A DNA stretch of 34,132 bases from Aneurinibacillus sp. (GCA_020725425.1 DYFA01000002.1:1-34132), one strand, 5' to 3'; positions 19,892-27,780 are shown, numbered from the stretch's first letter. Notes: generated from the letters alone by a model not told the origin. Numbers and translations are program-made.

Positions 19892-20329
19892 TTGAAGACA
19901 ACGTACCTGGCCAAGCCGTCCGAGGTTCAGCGCAAGTGGTACGTCGTGGACGCCGAGGGGAAGGCGCTTGGGCGCTTGGCGGCTCAGGTGGCCGCGATCC
20001 TGCGCGGCAAGCACAAGCCCACCTTCACCCCGAGTGTGGACACGGGTGACCACGTGGTGGTCATCAACGCTGACAAGGTGCGGCTGACGGGCCGCAAGGC
20101 CACGCAGGAGATGGTGTACAGCCATTCGCAGTATCCCGGCGGCCTCAAGGCGGTCCCGATCGGTGAGATGCTGGCCAAGCAGCCAGTGAAGCTCGTCGAG
20201 CGGGCGGTGCGCGGGATGCTGCCCCACAACCGGCTGGGCCGGGCGATGTTCAAGAAGCTGAAGGTGTACGCCGGGCCCGACCACCCGCACGCGGCACAGG
20301 GTCCGGAACCGCTCGAAGTCAACGGGTGA
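19892..20329 (+). CDS. rplM: 50S ribosomal protein L13
   Basis: Early-assembly protein of the large subunit. The TTG at 19892 follows AAGGAGGAG and gives 145 residues beginning [29 protein letters not shown], the same length as the Bacillus protein; upstream in-frame codons run into the leader and promoter. Contains the [20 protein letters not shown] block. Confidence 0.97.
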   Translation: MKTTYLAKPSEVQRKWYVVDAEGKALGRLAAQVAAILRGKHKPTFTPSVDTGDHVVVINADKVRLTGRKATQEMVYSHSQYPGGLKAVPIGEMLAKQPVKLVERAVRGMLPHNRLGRAMFKKLKVYAGPDHPHAAQGPEPLEVNG

Positions 20330-20372
20330 GGTCCCGGTTCCGTTTGGAAGGCTGGAAGGGAGGCCGTTCTCT

Positions 20373-20768
20373 TTGGAAGCAGCTAAGCAGCCCAGTGGTA
20401 CTGGCCGCCGGAAGAGCGCCGTAGCCCGGGTCCGCCTGGTTCCCGGCGACGGGAAGGTAATCATCAACGGGAAGGAAATCAGCGAGTACTTCGGCCGCAA
20501 GGTCCTCGATACACTGGTCCGCCAGCCGCTGGTGGTCACCAACACCGAGGGCAAGTACGACGTGATCGCCAATGTGTACGGCGGAGGAACGACCGGACAG
20601 GCGGGCGCCGTCCGGCACGGGATTGCCCGGGCGCTGCTCGAGCTGGACGGGGAACTGCGTCCGGCACTCAAGCAGGCGGGCTTCCTCACCCGCGATCCGC
20701 GGGTGAAGGAGCGCCGGAAGTACGGCCTCAAGAAGGCCCGCAAGGCGCCGCAGTTTTCCAAGCGGTGA
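20373..20768 (+). CDS. rpsI: 30S ribosomal protein S9
   Basis: Head protein whose C-terminal tail touches P-site tRNA. TTG start after AAGGGAGG. The 131-residue product has [20 protein letters not shown] and ends [18 protein letters not shown], the invariant family tail. Co-transcribed with rplM and followed by a terminator. Confidence 0.98.
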   Translation: MEAAKQPSGTGRRKSAVARVRLVPGDGKVIINGKEISEYFGRKVLDTLVRQPLVVTNTEGKYDVIANVYGGGTTGQAGAVRHGIARALLELDGELRPALKQAGFLTRDPRVKERRKYGLKKARKAPQFSKR

Positions 20769-20796
20769 AGACGGGTTCCAGAGCTCAGGTGGACAG

Positions 20797-20830
20797 GCCT
20801 TCTGCCTTATGGGCAGGAGGCTTTCTTGTC
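20797..20830 (+). terminator. Intrinsic terminator after rpsI
   Basis: GCCTTCTGCC (20797-20806) pairs with GGCAGGAGGC (20812-20821) around a TTATG loop, with one G-T pair, followed by TTTCTTGTC. It lies between the convergent ends of rpsI and cbiO. The reverse direction lacks a T-rich tail, so it serves mainly the plus strand. Confidence 0.8.
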
Positions 20831-20835
20831 TATGC

Positions 20836-21678
20836 TCAAGTGGGCTTGAGAGGATCATCAGCGACTTGACAAAAGCCCTTCAACACCCGGCGGGCTTCGC
20901 TGGCGGTCAGGGGAAGGCTGTCCGTAAACCCGGCAAAGGCGGCGGCCAGGCGGGGGATGGAGAGGCCTGCGCTTTCCATGAGGACAGGGTCGAGCATAAG
21001 CTCTCTCCCTCCCTGGGCGCGCACCCGGCCGGCGTCAAGAATAAGGCAGCGGTCGGCCCACTCGGCCGCCAGGTCCACGTCGTGGGTGGCCACGATGATC
21101 GTGGTGCCTTCCCGGTGAACTTGGTCGAGCAGGAGAAAGAGTTCCCGGGAGCGGCGGGGGTCGAGGCAGGCGGTGGGTTCATCCAGCACCAGGACGGACG
21201 GACGCAGAGCGAGCACCCCGGCGATCGCCGCCAGCTTCTTCTGCCCCAGGCTCAGGTGCTGGGGAAGCTTGCGGGCGAGGTGGGTGAGCCCGACGGCGGC
21301 GAGAGCCTCCTCCACCCGGCGGGTGACCTCCCCGGCGGGGAGACCCAGGTTCTCTGGGCCGAAGGCCACGTCCTCCCACACCGTGGGGGCGAAAAGCTGG
21401 TCGTCGGGGTCCTGGAAGACCAAGCCGACTACGGCTGCCGCCCAGCGGTGGTCCTGTGCCGTGATCGCCCGGCCGGCCACCCGCACTGTGCCGGTCTGGG
21501 GGAGGTGCACCCCGTTCAGGTGGAGCAGCAGAGTCGACTTCCCGGCGCCGTTGGGGCCGAGGACCACAAGGCGCGCCCCGGCCGGGACGGTGAAGGTGAG
21601 GCGGTCCAGCGCCTTCGTCCCGTCCGGGTAGGTGTAGCTCAGGTCGTTGACTTCGATGACCGGTTCCAGGGTCGGCAT
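20836..21678 (-). CDS. cbiO: Nickel/cobalt ECF transporter ATPase CbiO/NikO
   Basis: Energises the metal uptake system coded just upstream on the same strand. The 280-residue protein has Walker A GPNGAGKST, Q-loop FQDPDDQLF, Walker B VLVLDEPTACLDP and switch histidine ATHDVD, matching the CbiO family. The signature is LSLGQKK rather than LSGGQ/LSGGEKK: the first glycine is a leucine, although the following KKLAAIAGVLAL is normal. It starts 1 nt after the cbiQ stop and is the last gene of the operon. Confidence 0.94.
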   Translation of the reverse strand: MPTLEPVIEVNDLSYTYPDGTKALDRLTFTVPAGARLVVLGPNGAGKSTLLLHLNGVHLPQTGTVRVAGRAITAQDHRWAAAVVGLVFQDPDDQLFAPTVWEDVAFGPENLGLPAGEVTRRVEEALAAVGLTHLARKLPQHLSLGQKKLAAIAGVLALRPSVLVLDEPTACLDPRRSRELFLLLDQVHREGTTIIVATHDVDLAAEWADRCLILDAGRVRAQGGRELMLDPVLMESAGLSIPRLAAAFAGFTDSLPLTASEARRVLKGFCQVADDPLKPT

Positions 21679-21679
21679 G

Positions 21680-22387
21680 TCACAGACTCCTGTCCCACAG
21701 GATCAAGGCGAACGCCGCCAGGAAGGAAACGGCGAGGAGGGCGGCCTCCCGGCCCGAGGCGACGAGCGAGGGGCGGCGGTCCTGTCCGGGCGAGACCGGG
21801 CGGTAGCCGCGCGACAGCATGGCCAGGTACACCCGTTCGCTCCGCTCCTTGGCCCGCACCAGGAGCACCCCCAGCAACTGCCCGTAAGTGACGGCGGCCC
21901 GCCGGTCCACCAGGCGCCGGCAGACAGCGAAGCCGCGGGCCCGGCGGGCGACCAGCATCCGGCGGCTCTCCCCGGCCAGCACTTCGGTGTAGCGAAGGGT
22001 GAAGCCGAAGAGGCTGACGAAGATGGCGGGGACGCGAAGCCCCCGCACCGCCTCGAGCAGGCCAGTCGTTCCAAAGCGGGCCTTGAGGGCCGTCATCAGG
22101 AGCACGGCCGAGATGAGGCGCAGGGCCAGCACCAGCCCCCGGGCCAGGCCGTCAGGGGTGAGAAAAGACAGGACCAGGATGAGCAGGCCGCCGAAGGGGA
22201 GCGTCCAGAGCGCCCCCCGCAAGGGCTGCACGCCGCCGGCCAACCCCAGAGCGGTGCCGGTGGCCAGCGCTGCGGCGGCCCCCAACGGCGGTAACGAGCC
22301 CAAGGAGACTACCGCCGCCACGAACAGCAGGGTCGCCAACAAGGCGGCGGGGGGGTGGACAGACTGCAGCCCGGCACCGGCCGTCAA
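21680..22387 (-). CDS. cbiQ: Nickel/cobalt ECF transporter membrane subunit CbiQ/NikQ
   Basis: Membrane coupling subunit between CbiM and CbiO. The 235-residue protein has several hydrophobic segments and the cytoplasmic coupling motif ARRARGF and LAMLSRGYRP, the two Ala-x-x-x-Arg-Gly elements of the T-component family. It starts at TTG overlapping the stop of the preceding gene by 4 nt (TTGA), so it is translationally coupled. Confidence 0.93.
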   Translation of the reverse strand: MTAGAGLQSVHPPAALLATLLFVAAVVSLGSLPPLGAAAALATGTALGLAGGVQPLRGALWTLPFGGLLILVLSFLTPDGLARGLVLALRLISAVLLMTALKARFGTTGLLEAVRGLRVPAIFVSLFGFTLRYTEVLAGESRRMLVARRARGFAVCRRLVDRRAAVTYGQLLGVLLVRAKERSERVYLAMLSRGYRPVSPGQDRRPSLVASGREAALLAVSFLAAFALILWDRSL

Positions 22388-22728
22388 TTGTTTCCGGGGC
22401 CCGCGGCTTCCCGCTTCCCCCGGCTGACCAGGATCGCCGCCCCGTAGCCGGCACCAAAGGTCAAGAGCGTCCCAGCGATCCCGGCCAGGGCGGTGGTCAA
22501 GCCGGGGTGGCTAATCCCGGGAACGGTATAATCGGGGAAGAACGCCCTCAGATAGGCCTGGGCTCTGGCGGCAAAGCCGTGGTCCTCCGCCACGCGTTCA
22601 AGCCCATCGGGGTTGGAGGAGGCCAGGGGGGAGAGGAAGGCCGCCACGGCCAGCGCCAGAAGCAGCCACACCCAAAGGTCCCTGATCCTCAGCGGCTTAG
22701 TGCTCCTACTCGAACCGGTCATGAACAT
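22384..22728 (-). CDS. PDGLE-domain small membrane protein (CbiN/NikN-like)
   Basis: A 114-residue protein with two membrane segments (about residues 17-35 and 80-102) and between them the SSNPDGLERVAEDHGF motif that names the PDGLE family, then PDYTVPGI. Such proteins take the place of CbiN/NikN as the small accessory subunit in nickel and cobalt ECF systems. The ATG at 22728 has its purine-rich site too close, so ATG at 22722, 6 nt after GGGGGA, may be the true start (112 residues). Confidence 0.9.
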   Translation of the reverse strand: MFMTGSSRSTKPLRIRDLWVWLLLALAVAAFLSPLASSNPDGLERVAEDHGFAARAQAYLRAFFPDYTVPGISHPGLTTALAGIAGTLLTFGAGYGAAILVSRGKREAAGPGNN

Positions 22729-22738
22729 CCCCCCGCAG

Positions 22739-23380
22739 TCACAGTTTTTCGGCCAAGCCGAGGGCCGGGACGAGGTTGGTCCGGGTAGCGTACTCCACCA
22801 CTGCCACCGTGATCATGCCTTCACCGAGGCCGATGAAGGCGTGCCAGTAGAGCATGGCTGGCAAGGCGACGGTCAGGGGGAGGGTTCCGGAGAGAGCCAG
22901 TTCCGCCGCGGCCGCCAGAGCCGAGACCATCACCGAGACCCAGGCAGCGAAGAAGGTGGCGGCGAGCCTTCCGGTCCGGGTGGGAAAGAGGATACCCAGG
23001 AGCCGATAGACGCCATATCCAGCGAACACGCCGATCACGCCCATGTTCAGGACGTTGGCCCCCAGGGCGGTGATGCCGCCGTCCTGGAAGAAGAGGCACT
23101 GGACTCCCAGGACGGTCGTCATGATGATCATCGCCGACCACGGGCCCAAGAGCACTGCGGCCAGGACCGCCCCGAGCAGGTGTCCGGAGGTGCCGCCCGC
23201 GATGGGGAAGTTGACCATCTGGGCGGCGAAGATGAAGGCGGCCAGCACCCCCAGCGTCGGTATCTGGCGCTCGCCGAGTTCGTCCCTGGTGCGGCGGACG
23301 GCGTAGCTCACCGCCGCGGCGGCCAGCGCCGCAGCGCCGGCCCAGGTCTTGGTGTCGAGGAAGCCGTCGGGAATATGCAT
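22739..23380 (-). CDS. cbiM: Nickel/cobalt ECF transporter substrate-binding subunit CbiM/NikM
   Basis: Membrane S component that binds the metal. The 213-residue protein begins MHIPDGFL, where the amino group of M1 and H2 bind the ion in known structures, and has H67 in GGTSGHLLG, the third ligand. About seven hydrophobic segments follow the family pattern, including FIGLGEGMITV. With NikR directly upstream, nickel is the more likely substrate and the name nikM may be apt. Confidence 0.96.
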   Translation of the reverse strand: MHIPDGFLDTKTWAGAAALAAAAVSYAVRRTRDELGERQIPTLGVLAAFIFAAQMVNFPIAGGTSGHLLGAVLAAVLLGPWSAMIIMTTVLGVQCLFFQDGGITALGANVLNMGVIGVFAGYGVYRLLGILFPTRTGRLAATFFAAWVSVMVSALAAAAELALSGTLPLTVALPAMLYWHAFIGLGEGMITVAVVEYATRTNLVPALGLAEKL

Positions 23381-23381
23381 C

Positions 23382-23798
23382 TTACAACCCCTTTCCGGTG
23401 GAGGTGAGGGTCAGTTTGCCGTGCTTGACCCCCTTGACGCTGATGAGGCGGTCGGCGATCCGCCTCACTTCGCCGGCCTTGCCCTGCAGGACCAGGACCT
23501 CCAGGCAGTGATGAGCGTCCAGGTGGACGTGGAGGGTCGAGACGATAGCCTGGTAGAAGTCGTGCTGCAGGTCGTTCAGGAGGTCCGAGAGCCCGATGAC
23601 GTGATGGTCGTAGATGAGGGTCACCGTGCCGGCCACTTCGCTCTCCTCCTGCTGGCTCTCCTCCTCCACCAGGCTGTTGCGGACGAGGTCTCGGATGGCT
23701 TCGGACCGGTTGGTATAGCCCTTTCTCCGGATGAGCCCGTCGAAGCGCTCGAGGAGTTCCGGGGCCATGCTCACCCCGAAGCGCACCAACTCGTGCAT
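23382..23798 (-). CDS. nikR: Nickel-responsive regulator NikR
   Basis: Ribbon-helix-helix repressor that senses nickel. The 138-residue protein has the N-terminal DNA-binding strand LVRFGVSM and helix [16 protein letters not shown], then the ACT-like metal domain. All four nickel ligands are visible: H79 (HDFYQ), H90 and H92 (TLHVHLD) and C98. It is the first gene of the minus-strand uptake operon, 1 nt before cbiM, and an AAGGGGTGG site precedes the ATG. Confidence 0.96.
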   Translation of the reverse strand: MHELVRFGVSMAPELLERFDGLIRRKGYTNRSEAIRDLVRNSLVEEESQQEESEVAGTVTLIYDHHVIGLSDLLNDLQHDFYQAIVSTLHVHLDAHHCLEVLVLQGKAGEVRRIADRLISVKGVKHGKLTLTSTGKGL

Positions 23799-23812
23799 GC
23801 TGCCACCCCTTG

Positions 23813-23841
23813 GTGTTACAACCTATGAATTCGTGCTACAA
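23813..23841. promoter_or_regulatory. Possible NikR operator, direct repeat GTGYTACAA
   Basis: GTGTTACAA at 23813-23821 and GTGCTACAA at 23833-23841 lie one above the other at a 20-base period, directly upstream of nikR. A weak minus-strand promoter can be fitted over them (TTGTAG, 17 nt, TAACAC). Autoregulation by NikR is plausible; NikR sites vary between groups and the half-sites here are direct rather than inverted, so this is tentative. Confidence 0.35.
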
Positions 23842-23873
23842 GGTTATTCCCCGGGCTTCCTCATTTTCCTCCC

Positions 23874-23898
23874 GGCCGGAGAAAAAATCTTGCCGGCC
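23874..23898. other. Inverted repeat between nikR and trxA
   Basis: GGCCGGAGA (23874-23882) faces TCT-TG-CCGGCC (23888-23898) around a run of A. It is the only strong stem in the 176-base divergent region. Role unknown: RNA hairpin in the trxA leader or an operator are both possible. Confidence 0.4.
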
Positions 23899-23920
23899 CA
23901 CCTCGTCCGACTGGCAGGAG

Positions 23921-23950
23921 TTACCGGCGGGTGGGACAAAAGGATACATT
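23921..23950 (+). promoter_or_regulatory. Weak candidate promoter for trxA
   Basis: TTACCG at 23921-23926, an 18-nt spacer and TACATT at 23945-23950, ending 25 nt before the trxA start. The -35 match is poor; an AT-rich imperfect palindrome GGATACATTAACTGTACC overlaps the -10. Confidence 0.3.
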
Positions 23951-23974
23951 AACTGTACCAAAGGAGGAACGAGC

Positions 23975-24304
23975 GTGAGCCATCCCGTTACCCTGACCGA
24001 CGCTACGTTCGCGGCCGAAGTGACCGATTACAAGGAGAGCCCGGTCCTCGTGGATTTCTGGGCTTCCTGGTGCATGCCGTGCCGGGCGATCGCCCCGGTC
24101 GTGGAGGAGCTGGCCGCCGAATATCAGGGCAGGATCAAGGTCGGTAAGCTCAACGTGGATGAAAACCCCCAGACGGCGGCGGCCTTCGGCATCATGTCCA
24201 TCCCCACGCTTCTGCTCTTCCGGGAAGGCGAGGTGGTGGACCGGGTCGTGGGCGCCCAGCCCAAGGCGGTACTCAAGCAGCACCTGGACAAGGCGCTTCG
24301 CTAG
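23975..24304 (+). CDS. trxA: Thioredoxin, WCMPC active site
   Basis: Small dithiol reductase of the cytoplasm. The GTG at 23975 follows AAAGGAGGAA and gives 109 residues, the normal size; the frame open further upstream covers the promoter region and is not family-like. It has [10 protein letters not shown] (C33, C36), the cis-proline motif SIPTLLLF and the buried aspartate D27. The active site is WCMPC, not the common WCGPC, which can alter redox potential. Confidence 0.95.
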   Translation: MSHPVTLTDATFAAEVTDYKESPVLVDFWASWCMPCRAIAPVVEELAAEYQGRIKVGKLNVDENPQTAAAFGIMSIPTLLLFREGEVVDRVVGAQPKAVLKQHLDKALR

Positions 24305-24318
24305 CGGAGGGTGGAGTG

Positions 24319-25227
24319 GTGTCCGGGTCGGCGGCAGTCTCGTGGGCCGGAGCGGACGTCCTCGGAGGGCTGCAGACTCTCCGGGCCGTCCAGGCGATTC
24401 ACGGGCCGCTGCTGGACCGCTTCTTCATCGCCGTCACCATGCTGGGGTCGGAGGAGTTTTATCTCCTTATCATCCCCTTCCTCTACTGGTGTGTGGACCG
24501 GGCGTTCGGGCGCCGGCTCGGCCAACTCTTCCTTTTTTCCGCCTTCGTCAACGTCTGGTTGAAAGGGGCGTTTCACACCCTCCGCCCGCCCGCCGGGGAA
24601 GTCCGGGTGTTGTTCGGCGAGTCGGGTACGGGCTATGCCTTTCCCAGCGGCCACGCCCAGAGCGCTGCCACTTTCTGGGGGTACCTGGCGCTTCTGCGGC
24701 GCCGATGGTGGTCCGCGGCGCTGGCCGGAACGCTGATCCTGCTGGTGGCGGTTTCCCGGCTGTACCTCGGTGTGCACTGGCCGATCGACGTGGTGGGCGG
24801 GATGGCGCTCGGTCTTCTCCTGGCCTGGGTCTGGGCGCGCCTCGGCCGGCGGTGGGACGAGGAGCTGGAGGCGATAATCGGCCCCCTCCGGGCGACGGCG
24901 AGCTTTCTTCTCCCCCTGCTGCTTCTCCTGGTGGAGCGGAGCCCCGACGCGGTCAAGGCGGTCGGGATCCTCTCCGGGTTCAGCGGTGGGGCCGTCCTGG
25001 CGGAGGAGTGGGCTCCGTCCTTCAGAGTGGAGAGGTGGGGACATCAATTGGCCAAGGTCCTGTTGGGCCTGCCCGGCCTCTTCCTGCTGCGGACCGGGTT
25101 GAAGGCGCTCTTCCCGGAGACCCTTCTCTTCGACGGGGTGCGCTACGGGCTCGTGGGCTTGTGGGTGGGATTCATCGTGCCGTGGCTGTTCGCCTGGGTC
25201 TGGCCGGCGGCGAGCGGAGGGCGGTGA
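24319..25227 (+). CDS. PAP2-family membrane phosphatase
   Basis: Integral membrane phosphatase, probably acting on lipid phosphates such as undecaprenyl pyrophosphate or phosphatidate; the substrate is not evident. About 302 residues. The three PAP2 motifs are in order: KGAFHTLRP, PSGHAQSAATF and SRLYLGVHWPIDVVGG, with catalytic histidines in the last two. Extra hydrophobic segments follow the catalytic part, so it has more membrane spans than the minimal family. GTG at 24316 and 24319 are both possible after GGAGGGTGG; the latter has the better spacing. Confidence 0.9.
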   Translation: MSGSAAVSWAGADVLGGLQTLRAVQAIHGPLLDRFFIAVTMLGSEEFYLLIIPFLYWCVDRAFGRRLGQLFLFSAFVNVWLKGAFHTLRPPAGEVRVLFGESGTGYAFPSGHAQSAATFWGYLALLRRRWWSAALAGTLILLVAVSRLYLGVHWPIDVVGGMALGLLLAWVWARLGRRWDEELEAIIGPLRATASFLLPLLLLLVERSPDAVKAVGILSGFSGGAVLAEEWAPSFRVERWGHQLAKVLLGLPGLFLLRTGLKALFPETLLFDGVRYGLVGLWVGFIVPWLFAWVWPAASGGR

Positions 25228-25232
25228 GAGCT

Positions 25233-25847
25233 GTGGGGGAACACTACTACGCCCAGGACCCGCAGGCCCGACACGACCGGCGCGAGCTGGAGGTGACGGT
25301 GGCCGGCGAGCGGCTGACCTTCACCACCGACGCCGGCGTGTTCGGCAAGCGCCGCCTGGACCCGGGCACCCGCCTTCTGCTGGAGAATGTGGAGCTGCCT
25401 GAGACCGGGACCATTCTCGATTTGGGCTGCGGGTGGGGGGCGATCGGGACAGCGGTGGCCCGCCGGGCGCCCCGGTGCTGGGTCTATCTCGTGGACATCA
25501 ACCAGCGCGCCGTCGACCTGGCCCGGGCCAATCTGGCCCGGAACGGGGTAAGGAATGCAGAGGTCCTGGCGGGGGATGGCTTGGCCCCGGTCGGGGGTCT
25601 CTGCTTCGACCTGATCCTGACCAACCCGCCGGTGCGGGCAGGAAAGGCGGTGCTCTACCGCCTGATGGCGGAGGCGGCGGCGCATCTCCGACCGGGGGGG
25701 CGGTTTGTGGCGGTGATCGGCAACAAGCAGGGGGCCGACAGTTATCGGGCGAAGGTGCAGGAGGTCTTCGGGAACGCCCGGGATATCGGAAAAGGCGGCG
25801 GCTACCGGGTGATCCAGGCGGTGAAGGGGGCGGACGAGGAGAAATAG
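25233..25847 (+). CDS. Class I SAM-dependent methyltransferase (YbxB/RsmC-like)
   Basis: A 204-residue methyltransferase that closely resembles Bacillus YbxB in pattern: it begins MGEHYYAQDP (YbxB: SEHYY), then LTFTTDAGVFGKRRLDPGTRLLLE, the SAM motif DLGCGWGAIG, VDINQRAV and TNPPVRAGK. The NPP motif points to methylation of an exocyclic amine, probably guanine in 16S rRNA as in RsmC, but the target is not proven. The GTG at 25233 matches the family start; GTG at 25224 overlaps the PAP2 stop. In Bacillus it sits in the rplJL-rpoB region; here it is elsewhere. Confidence 0.9.
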   Translation: MGEHYYAQDPQARHDRRELEVTVAGERLTFTTDAGVFGKRRLDPGTRLLLENVELPETGTILDLGCGWGAIGTAVARRAPRCWVYLVDINQRAVDLARANLARNGVRNAEVLAGDGLAPVGGLCFDLILTNPPVRAGKAVLYRLMAEAAAHLRPGGRFVAVIGNKQGADSYRAKVQEVFGNARDIGKGGGYRVIQAVKGADEEK

Positions 25848-25900
25848 GGCCCCTCACCTCGGCATATCCATGAGAGGGGGATAGCCGGGGGGGTGAGCGG

Positions 25901-27310
25901 GTGAAGGCGGTGATCTGGCTCTCGTGGTCGTGGCGGCGGCGGCTTGTGACGGCGGCGCTCCTCGGAGCGGCGGCTCTCCTCTTCACCCGGGTCGTGCCGG
26001 TTTTCGCCCCGCTTGCGGAACTGCTCTCCGGCCGGACGGTGGTGATCGACCCGGGCCACGGGGGGCCGGACCCCGGCTGTACCCGGGGGGAGCTGGCGGA
26101 GAAGGACCTCACGCTGGACATCGCCCAGCGGCTGGCCGAGCGCTTTCGCCGGGCCGCGATGCACGCGGTGTTGACGCGCACCGGCGACGAGGACCTGGGT
26201 GACCCGGCCTCGTCCACTCTTCTGCAGCGCAAGCGGGACGACCTGCGGCGCCGGGCTGAGGTAGCCACCCGGCACCGGGCCGACCTCCTGCTCAGCATCC
26301 ATGCCAACAGCTTCCCCTCGCCGCTCTGGTCGGGGGCGCAGGTGTTCTACCACCCGGACAGCCAGGCCGGGCAACAGTTGGCGCAGACGCTGCAAGACGT
26401 GCTGGTGGCCGAGTTGGGGCCGAACCCGCGCCGCGAGAAGGCGGGTGACTTCTACCTCCTGGCCCGCGTGAAGGTCCCGGCGGCCATGGTAGAGGTGGGC
26501 TTCCTCTCGAACCCCCGGGAAGCCCAGCTCTTAAGCGAGCCGGGTTACCGAGACCGGGTGGCAGACGCCATCTTCCGGGGCGCGGTCAAATTCCTCGCCG
26601 ATCGGGTGCGGGGCGCGGAAGGGAGGACACCTGCCCGGGAGACCGGCACCGACGGCTCCCGGCAGGAGGAGCGGCGCCGGCGGTGGCAGGCAGTGGCCGA
26701 TCGCGGTCCGGACGAGGTAGTCCTCTATTTTGCCGGCCCGACGAACGGCGAGGACTGGTTGACGCCGGAGCTCCGTCTCGTCCGGGGCTTTTCGGCGCTC
26801 CCCCGGGCCGAACGCATCGCGGTGGCGGTCCGGGAACTGGCCCGGGGGCCTGGTCCGGGGAGCGCCCTCCTGGGTCTTCTGCCGCCGGGGACCAGGGTGA
26901 CGAGGGTCTCCCTGGAGCCGGGGCTGGTGACGGTCGATCTATCCCCGGACTTCGGGCGGAGGCCGCCGGGTGGCTATACGGAGACGTTGACCGTCTACTC
27001 GATCGTGAACACCATCCATGAATTAGCTCCGGAGTGCGGGGTCCGGTTGACGGTCGGGGGGAAGGCGCTCGACCTGAGCCATCTGGAGTCGCCCGCGGCC
27101 TTCATCCCCCGGCCCGAGCTCACGCTCCCCGGGAGAAACGGACCGGGCGCCTCAGCCGGAGCCGGCCGCAGGAGGATGCAGCAGTGGCTGGAGACCTGGT
27201 TTTCGAACTGTTCCACACCTTCTTCCTCATCGGTGCCTTCACCTTCGGCGGGGGATGGGCGATGGTCCCGCTCATCCGGCGGGAGGTGGTGGACCGGCGC
27301 GGGTGGATGA
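25901..27310 (+). CDS. cwlD: N-acetylmuramoyl-L-alanine amidase (CwlD-like) fused to GerMN domain
   Basis: Cell-wall amidase of the Amidase_3 family, probably acting in spore-cortex peptidoglycan. The 469-residue protein has a membrane anchor (about 14-36), then the zinc site H53 (VIDPGHGGPDPG), E67 (AEKDLTLD), H134 (SIHANS) and catalytic E198 (MVEVGFLSN). After a charged linker, residues about 265-400 form a GerMN domain (VVLYFAGPTNGE..VTVDLSPDFG..TVYSIVNTI). In Bacillus cwlD also lies near rpsI. The last about 45 residues overlap the next gene by 127 bases and look like out-of-frame sequence. Confidence 0.88.
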   Translation: MKAVIWLSWSWRRRLVTAALLGAAALLFTRVVPVFAPLAELLSGRTVVIDPGHGGPDPGCTRGELAEKDLTLDIAQRLAERFRRAAMHAVLTRTGDEDLGDPASSTLLQRKRDDLRRRAEVATRHRADLLLSIHANSFPSPLWSGAQVFYHPDSQAGQQLAQTLQDVLVAELGPNPRREKAGDFYLLARVKVPAAMVEVGFLSNPREAQLLSEPGYRDRVADAIFRGAVKFLADRVRGAEGRTPARETGTDGSRQEERRRRWQAVADRGPDEVVLYFAGPTNGEDWLTPELRLVRGFSALPRAERIAVAVRELARGPGPGSALLGLLPPGTRVTRVSLEPGLVTVDLSPDFGRRPPGGYTETLTVYSIVNTIHELAPECGVRLTVGGKALDLSHLESPAAFIPRPELTLPGRNGPGASAGAGRRRMQQWLETWFSNCSTPSSSSVPSPSAGDGRWSRSSGGRWWTGAGG

Positions 27311-27780
27311 CGGACGAGGAGTTCCTGGACGCCCTGGCGGTGGCTCAGTCGGCGCCCGGCCCCATCGCGGTCAGCACCGCCGTGTTCATCGGCCACCGGG
27401 TGGCCGGACCAGCAGGACTCATGGCCGCGGCGGCAGGGGCAACCCTCCCCTCCTTCCTGGCGATCCTCCTGGTGGCCTCCTTCTTTCTCCGGCTTGAAGC
27501 AAACCCCTGGGTGGCGCGCTTTTTTGCCGGGGTGCGCCCGGCGGTCCTGGCCCTGATCGCCCTTGCCGCCTGGGAGTTGGCCTCTGCCGCCCTGCGGGAC
27601 AGGCCGTCGCTGGCCCTGGCCCTGGCCGGGGTGGTCCTGCTGCTCGCCTTCCACGCCCATCCCGCCCTGGCGCTGGTGGGAGGGCTGGCGGCGGGGCTTT
27701 TGTTCTTCCGCCGAGCCGCCGGGGAGCGCCCGGCGGAGACGGGTGACGGGGCGGACGGGGCAGGGGAGGGAAGACCATGA
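27184..27780 (+). CDS. Chromate transporter family protein, short form 1
   Basis: One half of a two-gene (short-chain) CHR transporter. The 198-residue membrane protein has the family motif FTFGGGWAMVPLIRREVVDRRGWMTDEEFLDALAVAQSAPGPIA, including the FGGG and PGP elements, and about six hydrophobic segments. The GTG at 27184 follows GCAGGAGG. It overlaps the amidase 3' end by 127 nt and the next gene by 4 nt. Chromate is the namesake substrate, but the natural one is unknown. Confidence 0.9.
   Translation: MAGDLVFELFHTFFLIGAFTFGGGWAMVPLIRREVVDRRGWMTDEEFLDALAVAQSAPGPIAVSTAVFIGHRVAGPAGLMAAAAGATLPSFLAILLVASFFLRLEANPWVARFFAGVRPAVLALIALAAWELASAALRDRPSLALALAGVVLLLAFHAHPALALVGGLAAGLLFFRRAAGERPAETGDGADGAGEGRP

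Noticed and set aside
23799-23974. Cobalamin or nickel riboswitch before the nikR-cbiM operon
   Set aside because: No B12-box-like sequence, and the leader is too short; the presence of nikR gives a protein regulator.
24159-25232. Long open frame leading into the methyltransferase
   Set aside because: It runs out of frame over trxA and the PAP2 gene; the family start SEHYY/GEHYY is at 25233.
25848-25900. CCCCTC/GAGGGG inverted repeat before the amidase
   Set aside because: Six pairs with an 18-base loop and no T tail; not better than expected in GC-rich DNA.
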